Position numbers and translations under genes: made by a program | NCBI RefSeq assembly: GCF_001591365.1 | Contig: NZ_BCUT01000006.1 | Span: 248,001-312,000, forward strand | Reading direction: 5' to 3' | Source: Variovorax paradoxus NBRC 15149 | Lineage (GTDB): Bacteria > Pseudomonadota > Gammaproteobacteria > Burkholderiales > Burkholderiaceae_C | Length of the DNA stretch: 64,000 nt | Notes under the pieces: generated by a model | Seen by the model: the letters and a program-made list of their open reading frames with translations, nothing else | Told to the model about the DNA's origin: nothing | Databases searched by the model: none | Part shown: positions 23,923 through 33,069 of the stretch, one piece after another | Layout of the letters: every line of letters begins with the position of its first letter | How positions within the stretch are numbered: the stretch's first letter is position 1

Positions 23923-24531
23923 TCAGATGCCCTCTGCAGCCCAGCCAGTGGGCGTGCGCCTGAAGTTCTGCTTGAGCTGCATCGTGCCGGCCCCGCGCAC
24001 CACGCGGTCCACCATCGGAAAGACCCTCTGCGCGTCGGCATCGCCGGTCCACGGTGCGGCATCGATCCTGTAGGTGTAGGTGACGGCGACGGCGGACGCG
24101 TCCTTGGCCGCTTCCCAGCCCACGATCCTGTCGAGCGTCAGGTGGGCGGCGCAGAAATCGCCCTGCGGCTCGCGCGCGTGGAAGTATTTCTTTCCTTCGT
24201 CGGTCAGCGCATAGCGCGTGACGGTGACCTGGGTGGGCTGCTCGCCTTCCCTGGCTTCCCCGACCTGTGCCGCGGATGCGCTCACCAGCCCCAGGTGCTC
24301 CAGCACCGGCATCTGCACGGCGTTGCGCGCGCGCGTGCCGGCTTCGCGCTGCGGCACGTCGATGGGCCAGCGGGTCTTGCCCAGGCACAGGTCGCCCTTG
24401 GCCGCGAGGTAGGTGTTCATCGCGGCGGTCAGGTCCTGCAGATTGGCCTGGGGCTGCTGCGGGCCGCAAGCGGCGAGCATGGCGAGCGCAGCCGCAGCCA
24501 GTGCCGTGGAGATTTTTCTGTTGTTGTTCAT
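23923..24531 (-). CDS. Putative lipoprotein of unknown function
   Basis: 202 residues. A short signal sequence ends in a lipobox, AMLAACGPQ (Cys22), so it should be membrane-anchored after processing. The mature part has paired cysteines (DLCLGKTRW and DFCAAHLTL) and a TDEGKKYF stretch; no enzymatic motif is evident. It is third in the phosphoesterase / peroxidase / lipoprotein / oxygenase run, 17 bp after the peroxidase stop and 4 bp before the oxygenase start. Homologues seem to be annotated only as hypothetical proteins. Confidence 0.8.
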   Translation of the reverse strand: MNNNRKISTALAAAALAMLAACGPQQPQANLQDLTAAMNTYLAAKGDLCLGKTRWPIDVPQREAGTRARNAVQMPVLEHLGLVSASAAQVGEAREGEQPTQVTVTRYALTDEGKKYFHAREPQGDFCAAHLTLDRIVGWEAAKDASAVAVTYTYRIDAAPWTGDADAQRVFPMVDRVVRGAGTMQLKQNFRRTPTGWAAEGI

Positions 24532-24548
24532 GGAAGAGAAAGAAGGGA

Positions 24549-25979
24549 TCAATTGGCGCAGGCACCGGGCTTCGCGGGCGCCGCGGGTTGGGTGTCCGCG
24601 TCGCTCAGGGTGTGGAGGAAGCAGATCAGGTCGGCCATGTCCTGCTCGGACATGGGGGGCGCCGAGCCCGCGGCGCGGCCGTCCATCGGCAGTTGCGCGT
24701 CGATGTTCGATGCGTAGGCGGCCGGCAGGTCGTCGTACTTTCGCACCTTGCCGCCCGTGTACTGGGTGGTGACGAGGCCGTAGGCCGGAAAGCCGGGGTC
24801 GTTCTTCGCCTTCGGCGTGCCGCCCACGGTGGGATACCAGAGCTCGGGCTGCGTGTCGCGCGTGTTGTAGAAGCGGACGACCTGTTCCAGCGAATGCATC
24901 ACGCCGTTGTGGAAGAAGGCCGTGCGCGTTGCCACGTTGCGCAGCGTCGGCGCCTTGAACATGCCGCAGAAGCCGTTCGCGGCGTTGGGCGCGGCCGGCG
25001 CGTGGTCGGTGCGCATCGGGCCGCACACGCCCATGTCGAAATACTGCAGGTTGCCGTTGGCGGGAATGCCGGCGTTGCGCGGCACGCCGATGGCCTCGTA
25101 GGAGAAGTCGGTGAACAGCGCGGAGCTGCCGCCGAGGCCCGCGCCCTGGTAGTGGCACGAGGCGCAGTTGCCGGTGTTCGGATTGGTGAACACCTTGAGG
25201 CCGCGCGCTTCGGCGGGCGTGAGCGCGCCGCCGATCTTGTTGCCCGCGTACAGGTCGAACTTGCTGCTGTACGGATGAAAGCTTTTGTCCTCGAGCTGGT
25301 AGGCCTGCAAGGCCTGCAGCGCATTGGCGAAGGCCGCGTCGCTGTCGTCGAAGGCCTTGGCACCGAAGGCCTTGGCAATGAGCGGGGCATAGTCGGCGGC
25401 CTGGAGCTTCTTCACCACGTCGGCGCTGCTGGCGTTGGCCATCTCGAGCGGGTCGAGCAGCGGGATGCGGGCCTGGGCGGCCAGCGTGTCGGCGCGGCCG
25501 TCCCAGGCCAGCCCGCCGCCAGGGCCCGGCACGCTGACGCCGTCGGGGTTGTCCAGCAGGTCGGCGTAGGGCGGGGTCACGTCCTTGTAGCGCAGCGAGG
25601 GCACGGCGCGCAGGCCGGCCTGGTCCATGTGCGGGCCGCCGAGCTGCACCGAAAGACCATTGGCCGGCGCGTGCGCATGCGCCGGCTCGTGGCAGCTCGC
25701 GCACGACATGGCGCCGGAGCCCGAGAGGTTCTTGTCGAAGAACATCTTCTGGCCGACCTGCGCCGCAAGGCTCAGCGTGCTGGAGGGCGCGGGCGCCGCG
25801 GGGGCGGCACCGGCAGCCGCGGCGCCCGCAACCGCACCCGGCGGCACGGAAGCAGCGCCGCTGCTGTTGCTGCCGCCGCATGCAACCAGCAACGCGCCCG
25901 CGCCGAGCGCCGCCAGCGCGAGCCGGCCCGTGCGCGCCGCCGCCGCCGGCCCTTTCGGGCCTGAACGGCGCAGCCTCAT
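24549..25979 (-). CDS. Di-haem cytochrome c peroxidase (CcpA/MauG superfamily), lipoprotein
   Basis: 476 residues. An N-terminal lipobox (LLVACGG, Cys34) is followed by an Ala/Pro linker. Two c-type haem sites are present: CASCHEP at 93-97 and CASCHYQG at 272-276, with TAFFHNGVMHSLEQVVRFYN downstream as in the CCP/MauG superfamily. It would reduce H2O2 in the periplasm or, like MauG, oxidise a protein substrate. Its ATG overlaps the stop of the phosphoesterase gene as ATGA, implying translational coupling. The open frame running far upstream in this phase is antisense noise inside the phosphoesterase gene. Confidence 0.92.
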   Translation of the reverse strand: MRLRRSGPKGPAAAARTGRLALAALGAGALLVACGGSNSSGAASVPPGAVAGAAAAGAAPAAPAPSSTLSLAAQVGQKMFFDKNLSGSGAMSCASCHEPAHAHAPANGLSVQLGGPHMDQAGLRAVPSLRYKDVTPPYADLLDNPDGVSVPGPGGGLAWDGRADTLAAQARIPLLDPLEMANASSADVVKKLQAADYAPLIAKAFGAKAFDDSDAAFANALQALQAYQLEDKSFHPYSSKFDLYAGNKIGGALTPAEARGLKVFTNPNTGNCASCHYQGAGLGGSSALFTDFSYEAIGVPRNAGIPANGNLQYFDMGVCGPMRTDHAPAAPNAANGFCGMFKAPTLRNVATRTAFFHNGVMHSLEQVVRFYNTRDTQPELWYPTVGGTPKAKNDPGFPAYGLVTTQYTGGKVRKYDDLPAAYASNIDAQLPMDGRAAGSAPPMSEQDMADLICFLHTLSDADTQPAAPAKPGACAN

Positions 25980-28303
25980 TGCTTCAGCGACCAGACATTG
26001 AGCTGGTTGGCGTCCGGCCCGACTTGCGCCGTGGTCGACACGTCGCCCGACTGCTTCTGCGTGTAGCCCGCCGGAATCACGAAGGCATGGTTGATCGGCC
26101 GCACGCTGTCGAAGTGCGTGTCCGCGCTGCCTGCGTATTCGGGCAGGTTCACGATGTTCTGGGCGATGAAAGCCTCGGTGTACTTCGAGCGGTTCATGTA
26201 CGTGCCGTCGACCGCCGGGTCGGCCAGCTGGAACATGTCCTGCAGCGTGCGCACGAACGAGAAGTGGCTGTAGGCATCGCTGTCGGACACGCCCTTGGGC
26301 GCGCCGGCCTGGTTGGTCAGGATGCCGAAGATGCTCTCGCCGTGGCCGCGGTTGCCCTTGGTGTAGTTGTTGATGCTCGCGTCCACCGACCAGCTGCCGT
26401 CCGCGTTCTGCTTGACCGGATTGGCGACCGTGCTGTTCGACACGTTCCAGCCGCAGCAGGAGTTGAAGCCGCTGGTGGCGCTGCCCTCGTCGAACATCAG
26501 CACGATGGCCACGCGCTTTTGCGGGTTCTGCCACAGCGGCGAAGCCTGGATGCGCTTGACCGTGTAGTCGACGTAGTCGTCGCCGCGCGTGATGATCGGC
26601 GAAACGGCGCTGGTCGACACGTTGTTGGCCACGCTGGCGCAGTCGCTCGCGGTGCCGATGCCGCCTGCGCCCTTCACGCTGATGCCGTGCATGTCGTCGC
26701 ACTGGTCCGGCACCAGGAAGTTCAGGTTGCCGACGTTGCCGCTGGCCAGGTCGGTGCCGAGCTGGTCGTAGTCGTAGCTGGCAGGAATGGCGTAGTCGGT
26801 GCTGTTCTTCAGCGCCGCGTCCCACTGGCCGCCGCCCATGGTGCGGTTGCTGTATTTCCATTCGGGCGCGCTGCGCACGTTCTGGTAGGCCATGCCGGGG
26901 TGGTGCTTGGTCTTGTACAGGCCGCCCGGCAGCGGCAGCGTGAGCGTGGCGTCGCCAATGGCCGTGGTGTTGCCGCCCAGCGTGCCCGGCGCGTAGACGT
27001 TGTCCTTGGCGGTGACGGCGGCATCGGCCACGCTGTCGGTGCGGAAGTCCTGGCCCGGGTTCATCGATTCGCTGTAGGTGCGCCAGGTCAGGCCGGCATG
27101 GGTGATCGCATTGAACAGGTTCGGCCTGCCGACGATGTTGTGGTTCACCGCGGCGGCCTGCGTGCAGGTGGCTGCAAAGGGCGACTTGGCCAGGCCCGGC
27201 TGGGTGTTGTCGGGCACGGGCAGGTCCTGCACGGCGTTGGCGCCGGTGGCGTCGCAGTTCCATTGGCTGTCGTCCGTGATGCCCCAGTCGTCGGCGCCGC
27301 CCAGGGCCGTGTAGTTGGGCTCGCTCGGGTTGCCGGTGGCGTAGTAGCTCACCAGCTGGTTGCCGGCCTTCAGGTAGCCGTTGATCTTGGGCGCATAGGC
27401 CGAATTCAGGATCGACATCGTGGCCTTGTTCTCGAGCATCACGATGAAGATGTTGTCGTAGCGCGGAATGCCCTCCACATTGAACGCCGCCTGCTGCGAT
27501 TGCAGGAAGGTGATGGGCTTGCGGTTGTCCGCGACGTTCGCCGTGGCCGCGGTCACGCCGGCCATGCCTGCGAGGCGCGGGTCGCCGCCGGGGTTGGCCA
27601 GCGCGTCGGGGAACTTGTCGCCGCGGTCGAGCTTGGTGGTGGCGTAGGCGAAGCGGTTGTTCAGCGCATTGGCTTCATTGAGCAAGGCGGCCTGCACGGC
27701 GCCGCTGGCGGCGTTGACGTCGCCGAGCAGGGAACCGACAGGCACGCCCAGGCGCGCGGCCAGGTTCTGCTTCTCGGCGGCATAGCTCGTGCCGTTGGCC
27801 TCGACCAGCCGCGCCACTTCGGAGGACAGCGGGCTGACCACCACGGCCGTGCCCTGTTCCTGCACTTGGTCGAGCATGACGCGCAGCACTTCGCGCGTGG
27901 GCACGCTGGTGTTGGTGGCGGTGTTCTTCGCACTGGTGCCGATGTCGGCGATGAGTGCCGACGCGCCGGACAGCGGCAGGCTGAACTTGCCGCCGGCATC
28001 GGTGACCGCGGCCGGCTCGCCGGTGTCGCAGCGGCCGTTGCCGTTGCTGTCCACGCAGACGGTGGCGCCGGCGTAGTAGCCCGGCGTGACCACCGGGTCG
28101 GTGCTGCTGCCGGGCTTGAAGGCGCTGGCCGTGAGGACGCCGCTGAAGGTGGTGCTGCTGGCCTGGTTCGCGGGCGGCGGCAGGAAGGCTGCCGGGCCGG
28201 CGCCGTGGCCGCCGCCTCCGCACGCGGCCAGCAGCGAGGCTGCGAGCACGCTCAGGGTGGGGTACAGCAAGCCGGATCTGATGGTTGGAATGGTTTTTTT
28301 CAA
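25976..28303 (-). CDS. Secreted phosphoesterase (AcpA / phospholipase C superfamily), lipoprotein
   Basis: 775 residues from a TTG start at 28303 (reading MKKTIPTIRSGLLYPTLSVL), which gives a compact lipoprotein signal ending LLAACGGGG. An ATG 19 codons upstream (28360) is open but would add RRAALRHALPRRKNE in front of it. After the lipobox comes a carboxypeptidase-regulatory-like segment (VCVDSNGNGRCDTGEPAAVTD). The phosphoesterase domain begins near 265 with YDNIFIVMLENKAT and includes LVPDQCDDMHG and VLMFDEG metal-binding regions and GHGESIFGI. It likely hydrolyses phosphate esters or phospholipids outside the inner membrane. First gene of the four-gene operon. Confidence 0.88.
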   Translation of the reverse strand: MKKTIPTIRSGLLYPTLSVLAASLLAACGGGGHGAGPAAFLPPPANQASSTTFSGVLTASAFKPGSSTDPVVTPGYYAGATVCVDSNGNGRCDTGEPAAVTDAGGKFSLPLSGASALIADIGTSAKNTATNTSVPTREVLRVMLDQVQEQGTAVVVSPLSSEVARLVEANGTSYAAEKQNLAARLGVPVGSLLGDVNAASGAVQAALLNEANALNNRFAYATTKLDRGDKFPDALANPGGDPRLAGMAGVTAATANVADNRKPITFLQSQQAAFNVEGIPRYDNIFIVMLENKATMSILNSAYAPKINGYLKAGNQLVSYYATGNPSEPNYTALGGADDWGITDDSQWNCDATGANAVQDLPVPDNTQPGLAKSPFAATCTQAAAVNHNIVGRPNLFNAITHAGLTWRTYSESMNPGQDFRTDSVADAAVTAKDNVYAPGTLGGNTTAIGDATLTLPLPGGLYKTKHHPGMAYQNVRSAPEWKYSNRTMGGGQWDAALKNSTDYAIPASYDYDQLGTDLASGNVGNLNFLVPDQCDDMHGISVKGAGGIGTASDCASVANNVSTSAVSPIITRGDDYVDYTVKRIQASPLWQNPQKRVAIVLMFDEGSATSGFNSCCGWNVSNSTVANPVKQNADGSWSVDASINNYTKGNRGHGESIFGILTNQAGAPKGVSDSDAYSHFSFVRTLQDMFQLADPAVDGTYMNRSKYTEAFIAQNIVNLPEYAGSADTHFDSVRPINHAFVIPAGYTQKQSGDVSTTAQVGPDANQLNVWSLKQ

Positions 28304-28329
28304 TTCGTTCTTTCGACGTGGAAGGGCAT

Positions 28330-28355
28330 GACGCAGCGCGGCGCGGCGCTGCGTC
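28330..28355. promoter_or_regulatory. Hairpin in the leader of the phosphoesterase operon
   Basis: GACGCAGCGC (28330-28339) and GCGCTGCGTC (28346-28355) form a perfect 10-bp stem with a 6-nt loop, 27 bp before the TTG start. No U-run follows, so it is not an intrinsic terminator in either direction. On the minus strand a weak TTTCGA-17-TAGATT promoter (28401-28373 region) would place this hairpin in the 5' leader. Confidence 0.4.
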
Positions 28356-28455
28356 GGCACTGGGGGCCGCGAACGAATCTAGGTTTGCCCCGTGTCAGTC
28401 GAAAGGCAGAAGACTTAGCTGTGAATGAGCGAGGGCGGGGCGCCCGCCGCGGTGA

Positions 28456-29283
28456 TCAGGCGATCATCGATTCCAGGTCGGACGCCAGCTCGCGTGGTGC
28501 CGGCATGTCCTGCATCACGTCTTCGGACAGGCCGATCGCGTCCGCCGGCTGGGCCGGCCAGACATGCTGCGCGTCGCCGATGCGCAGCCCTTCGCGTTCC
28601 AGCGCGACGCGCCAGACCGCCAGGTGCAGCACGCTGGCGAGCGGGTCGACCTGCTCGGCCTCCATAGGGTTGGCGAAGGAGGACAGGGCGCAGACGAACT
28701 CGGGCGCGAATTCCCAGCGGGCGGCCAGCCGCGCGCCGACCTGGCCGTAATGGAAGCCGAACTTCTGCCGTTCGACCTCGAGCCGTCCCATGCGGTCGAA
28801 GGGGTGCGCGGCGTTGAGCTCGGCCATCGGCTGCTTCATGGCGCCGGCCATGATCAGGTGGCCGATGGCGTGCATGCTGCCGACCGTGAAGGCCAGGCTC
28901 TGGTCCACACGGCGCGTCTTGCCCGCGAGATAGCGGGCCACGGCGGCCACGCGCAGGCTGTGCGACCAGAAGGCCGGCAGGTTCACGCCCTCGACCTTGC
29001 GGAAGGTGCCCGTGAGGCCGGAGCTCACCACCAGGGAGCGGATCGAGGAAAAGCCCAGCAGCTGGATCGCGTCCTGGATCGACAGGATCTTGCGGCGCAG
29101 CCCGAAGTACGGCGAATTCGCCATGCGCAGCACGCGGGCCGTCAGCACCTGGTCGAGCTCGATCTTGCGTGCCACCACGGAAACCGCGGCGTCCTCGTTG
29201 CGAAGGAGCTCGATGAGATCGAACACCACCTTGGGCACCGTGGGAAGCAAGTGGCTGTCGGTAAACAGTTCGTCCAGGGTCAT
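28456..29283 (-). CDS. HDOD domain signalling protein
   Basis: 275 residues covering one HDOD domain (about 10-210): LLPTVPKVVFDLIELLRNEDAAVSVVARKIELDQVLTARVLRMANSPYF at the start is the family's typical opening. True HD-hydrolase metal residues are absent, as usual in HDOD proteins, which act as regulatory scaffolds in stress, chemotaxis and c-di-GMP pathways. It is divergent from a GGDEF-EAL protein 390 bp away, and the pair may form one signalling module. The start at 29283 is the only sensible ATG. Confidence 0.9.
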   Translation of the reverse strand: MTLDELFTDSHLLPTVPKVVFDLIELLRNEDAAVSVVARKIELDQVLTARVLRMANSPYFGLRRKILSIQDAIQLLGFSSIRSLVVSSGLTGTFRKVEGVNLPAFWSHSLRVAAVARYLAGKTRRVDQSLAFTVGSMHAIGHLIMAGAMKQPMAELNAAHPFDRMGRLEVERQKFGFHYGQVGARLAARWEFAPEFVCALSSFANPMEAEQVDPLASVLHLAVWRVALEREGLRIGDAQHVWPAQPADAIGLSEDVMQDMPAPRELASDLESMIA

Positions 29284-29673
29284 GGCGATCTCGGGCTGTA
29301 GTTTTTTGCTGCCCGGGATTGTCCTGCAACCTTAGTGTTACATGTTGATGTCTTCGGAATCGGGCCGGTTCCCGCGGCCTGGTTGCAGACTTCCTGCAAC
29401 ACCGATGCGGCTGCGCGCTGGTCCGCGCGGTGGCTACCCCGGGCGCGTAAGTAGATGTTTCTCCGTGGGGTGTTTGATCCATCTCAACACGGCCCGCGGC
29501 CGCGGCGCGCAGCATGGTTTTCCCGTGCTCTCACCCTTGTCGAGACAAATCGCGTGACGTTCTCGCTCCGGCCATATATATTTCGCGGACGATACAACCT
29601 GTTGCGTTCTCTGCCGTGCCGCGCTGCTGCACACGGAACCGACCGGCCTGTGCCGACGACAGGATCAAATCCG
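29284..29673. other. 390-bp intergenic region between HDOD and GGDEF-EAL genes
   Basis: No gene is supported here. A frame running into the GGDEF-EAL gene from 29455 stays open but has no ribosome binding site and no conserved-looking sequence. Visible elements are a TTGTC-GA-GACAA dyad (29537-29548), an AT-rich CATATATATTTCG (29573-29585) and an AGGA 9 nt before the ATG at 29674. The region must contain the divergent promoters, but I cannot fix them. Confidence 0.5.
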
Positions 29674-32600
29674 ATGTCATCGTCCATCTGGGTCAGGATT
29701 CGCTTGCCGCTGGTGATTTTCGCGGCTGGCACGGTGCTGTCGATCGCCCTCAGCGTCTCCGCCCGCCAGGAGATCGGGCGCAGCGCCCAGGCGCGCTTCG
29801 ACGCCACCGCCTTCGATCTGGCGCGCAAGGTCGAGGCCCGCTTCGATGACTACGTTGCCGTCCTGATCGGATTGCGTGCGCGATTCAACACCTCCGAGAC
29901 CGTGACGCGAAGCGATTTCAGGGACTACGTCGCGGGGCTGGACCTGGCGCGCGCCTACCCCGGTTTCCAGGCCGTCAACTATGCGCCCCGCATCACGGTC
30001 AACGACAGGCAGGCCTTCGAGGAACAGGTCCGCCGCGATGCCAGCCTCGACACCGGCGTTGCCTCCAGCTTCGCCATCAAGCCGCCCGGTGAGCGGGACA
30101 CGTACTACCCGCTGATCTACATCGAACCGCAGGCCGGCAACGAGAGGCTGCTCGGCAATGACCTGGGCGCGATGCCCGACAGGGGAGACGCGCTCGAGCA
30201 GGGGCGCGACACCGGCGGGCTCGTCACGTCCGGCCGCAAGGTCCGCATTGCGGGCCGCGAGTCCGACATCGGATTGGCGATGCGGCTGCCGGTCTACCGC
30301 CCCGGGCAACCGCTCGATACGCTCGAACAGCGGCGCAGTGCCTATATCGGTTCGGTCGGCTCGGGCTTCAGCGTCGCAGGGATGTTGAGCGACGTGGTGG
30401 GTACCGACGCCATGAGGACGCTCCGGTTGCGCCTGATCGATGCCGGGCCGAGCCGGGGAGCGATCGGGACACGGGTCGAGACCAGGTTCGTGACGACGGC
30501 CTCGTTCGGCGAACGGCAATTGCTGTTCGACAGCGCGGCCCTGGCCAGGCCCGCTGCCGCACCTGCGCGCAGCCTGGAGCGCATGCTCGGCTTCGAGTTG
30601 GGCGGCCACTCCTGGCTCGTGGAAGTCGGCCAGGACGAAAACCAGGTCTTCGGCCCGCTCGACAAGGCGATCCCGTGGTTCATCGTCCTTGGCGGCCTGG
30701 CCACCAGCATGCTGCTTGCCGGCATCGTCTTTTCGTTGACCACCGCACGCAGCCGAGCCCAGATCCTGGCGAACGAGATGACCCGCCACCTGCGCACGAG
30801 CGAACGGCAGCTGGAGGAGGCCCAGCACCTGGCAAGCCTGGGCAGCTGGATCCTCGATCCCGAAACCGGAGCCCTGCAGTGCTCCGAAGAAGCCCGGCGC
30901 ATCCTGGGCTTCGAGGCCGGCCACTTGCGGCCGGAACTGCCCGCGCTGCTCTCGCGTGTTCCGGCCGCAGAACGCCCCGCGGTCGAACAGCAGATCGCGC
31001 AGGCCTCCCGGTCCATGGAACGCAGCGAATTCGAGCATCACCTGTGCCTGCCCGATGGCACCGAGCGCTGGCTCCACGTCATCGCGCAGTCGGCCGAAGA
31101 AGACGGAAAGACGATGGTGCGCGGCACCGTGCGCGACGCCACGCGGCCGCGCAAGGATGCGTTGCGCCAGGGGCTCGAATACAGGATTGCCCGGCTGCTT
31201 GCCGGCGATGGCAGGGCCGAGACGGTGATCACCCAAGCGCTGGAAGCCCTGTGCACCGACCTGCGCTGGGACTGCGGCGCGTTGTGGAGCGTTGGCGAGG
31301 ACGGCGTGGTTCGCTGTGCCGCCGCCTGGCATGCCGACCACATTCCCCCGGCGGTGCGGCAATTCGCCTCCGACAGCCGGTCGTTCGAATACCGGGCCGA
31401 CGAAGGCTCGCTGGGCCGCGCCTGGAAAACCGGCGGCATCGTGCAGATCGACGTGCTGGCGGCTCCGGGCCATTTCGCGCGCGATGCGATGGCCCGCGAG
31501 GCCGGGCTGGCCGTCGGCATCGTCGTGCCGATGGCCGTGACCGATTCGATCACGGCGCTGGAGCTCCTTGGCTCCAATCCGTACGCCGTCGACGCCCAGA
31601 CGCAGGAGTCGCTGCGTGTGATCGCCTTGCAGATCGCCCAGTACAAGCAGCGCAAGCAGGCGGAGAGAAGCCTTCGTTTCATGGCCAGCCACGACGGACT
31701 GACCGGGCTGTTCAACCGCGCTGCGCTGCAACACGAGCTTGCTCGCGCCATCAAGCGCAGCAACCGGCATCAAAAGCAGTTCGCGGTGATATTCGTCGAC
31801 CTGGATCGCTTCAAGCACATCAACGACACGCTGGGCCACGGCGTGGGCGACGAGATGATCAAGATCTGCGGCGAGCGCCTCACGGCGCTGCTGCGCGAGG
31901 CGGATGTCGTGGCGCGTTTCGGTGGCGATGAGTTCGTGCTGCTCCTGGAGAACCTGTCCAGCGCAAACGATGCCGCGGGGCTCGCCGAAAAAGTGCTGGC
32001 CTGCTGCGCCGAGCCTTTCTTCCTCGCGGGGCGCGAACTGCACGTCAGCGCCAGCGTCGGCGTGAGCATCTATCCGGACAACGGCGCAGACGCCGAAGCG
32101 CTCTTGAAGAACGCCGATACGGCGATGTACCGGGCCAAGGAAAGAGGCCGCAACACCTTCCGGTTCTACGCCGCGAAGATGAATGCGCAGAATACCGAAC
32201 AGCTGATGCTCGAAAGCGCGCTGCGCCATGCCTTGGAGCGTGGCGAGCTCGAAATGCACTACCAGCCGAAGATGGATCTGCAGACCCAGCGCATCGTCGG
32301 TGTCGAGGCGCTGATGCGCTGGCACCATCCGATCCTGGGCATGATCCCGCCGGTGCAGTTCATTCCAATCGCCGAAGAGCTCGGCCTGATCGTGTCCTTG
32401 GGCAAATGGGCGCTGGAGAGGGCTTGCGCCGATTCGCGTTCGTGGCAGAAATTCGGTTTGCCGAAGGTGTTGATGAGCGTCAATCTATCGCCGCGCCAAT
32501 TCGAAAGCCGCACGCTCATCGCCGACATCCAGGCTGTCCTGGAAGCCTCGGGCCTGGAGCCGTCGCTGCTGGAGCTGGAGATCACCGAAGGCGCGGTGAT

Positions 32601-32997
32601 GGCGAACCCCGAGCATGCGGCGAAGTTGCTCAGGGCGATCCGGGACATGGGCGTCGGCCTCGCGATCGACGACTTCGGAACGGGCTATTCCTCGCTCTCC
32701 TACCTCAAGCACTTCCCGCTGTCGACGGTCAAGATCGACCGCTCCTTCATCAACGACCTGTCGCAGGACGCCGACGCGCGGGCGCTCATCGACGGCATCA
32801 TCACCCTGGCCCACGGGCTGCGGATGAAGGTGGTCGCCGAGGGCATCGAGACCACGGCCCAGCTCGATTACCTGCGCAGCCACGGTTGCGACGAGGCCCA
32901 GGGCTATTGGCTGTGCAAGCCCGTGCCTGCCGACGAGGTGCGCAATTTCATGGCGCGTCACCTGCGCAACCAGTTTGCTCCATCGGAGGCGGCCTGA
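29674..32997 (+). CDS. CHASE-PAS-GAF-GGDEF-EAL cyclic-di-GMP protein
   Basis: 1107 residues. A membrane segment (about 8-28), a periplasmic CHASE domain (about 60-290: DYVAGLDLARAYPGFQAVNYAP) and a second membrane segment (about 328-350) are followed by PAS (about 385-490), GAF (about 500-655), GGDEF and EAL domains. GGDEF is intact at about 750-754 (ARFGGDEFVLL), with the inhibitory I-site READ five residues upstream. EAL is intact (GVEALMRW, about 877-880) and DDFGTGYSS and the later Glu/Lys motifs are present. It could both make and degrade c-di-GMP in response to an external small molecule. The start at 29674 is chosen for the membrane-signal sequence and an upstream AGGA. Confidence 0.93.
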   Translation: MSSSIWVRIRLPLVIFAAGTVLSIALSVSARQEIGRSAQARFDATAFDLARKVEARFDDYVAVLIGLRARFNTSETVTRSDFRDYVAGLDLARAYPGFQAVNYAPRITVNDRQAFEEQVRRDASLDTGVASSFAIKPPGERDTYYPLIYIEPQAGNERLLGNDLGAMPDRGDALEQGRDTGGLVTSGRKVRIAGRESDIGLAMRLPVYRPGQPLDTLEQRRSAYIGSVGSGFSVAGMLSDVVGTDAMRTLRLRLIDAGPSRGAIGTRVETRFVTTASFGERQLLFDSAALARPAAAPARSLERMLGFELGGHSWLVEVGQDENQVFGPLDKAIPWFIVLGGLATSMLLAGIVFSLTTARSRAQILANEMTRHLRTSERQLEEAQHLASLGSWILDPETGALQCSEEARRILGFEAGHLRPELPALLSRVPAAERPAVEQQIAQASRSMERSEFEHHLCLPDGTERWLHVIAQSAEEDGKTMVRGTVRDATRPRKDALRQGLEYRIARLLAGDGRAETVITQALEALCTDLRWDCGALWSVGEDGVVRCAAAWHADHIPPAVRQFASDSRSFEYRADEGSLGRAWKTGGIVQIDVLAAPGHFARDAMAREAGLAVGIVVPMAVTDSITALELLGSNPYAVDAQTQESLRVIALQIAQYKQRKQAERSLRFMASHDGLTGLFNRAALQHELARAIKRSNRHQKQFAVIFVDLDRFKHINDTLGHGVGDEMIKICGERLTALLREADVVARFGGDEFVLLLENLSSANDAAGLAEKVLACCAEPFFLAGRELHVSASVGVSIYPDNGADAEALLKNADTAMYRAKERGRNTFRFYAAKMNAQNTEQLMLESALRHALERGELEMHYQPKMDLQTQRIVGVEALMRWHHPILGMIPPVQFIPIAEELGLIVSLGKWALERACADSRSWQKFGLPKVLMSVNLSPRQFESRTLIADIQAVLEASGLEPSLLELEITEGAVMANPEHAAKLLRAIRDMGVGLAIDDFGTGYSSLSYLKHFPLSTVKIDRSFINDLSQDADARALIDGIITLAHGLRMKVVAEGIETTAQLDYLRSHGCDEAQGYWLCKPVPADEVRNFMARHLRNQFAPSEAA

Positions 32998-33069
32998 CGG
33001 CCGAGCTCCTGAAGCAATCGTCACCGGGCACGTTCGCTCGGACCTTCCCGCAACTTCACAGGAGCATTC

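Noticed and set aside
28330..28355. Intrinsic terminator
   Set aside because: The stem is strong but no T-run follows on either strand, and it lies upstream of a start codon, so a leader hairpin is the better description.
29677..32328. 883-codon open frame antisense to the GGDEF-EAL gene
   Set aside because: It is the reverse-strand shadow of a high-GC gene with clear domains; composition is low-complexity Arg/His/Gly-rich and there is no ribosome binding site. Long shadows of the same kind at 56703-59870, 6954-9266 and 48974-51103 (minus) and 17775-20144 (plus) were rejected for the same reason.
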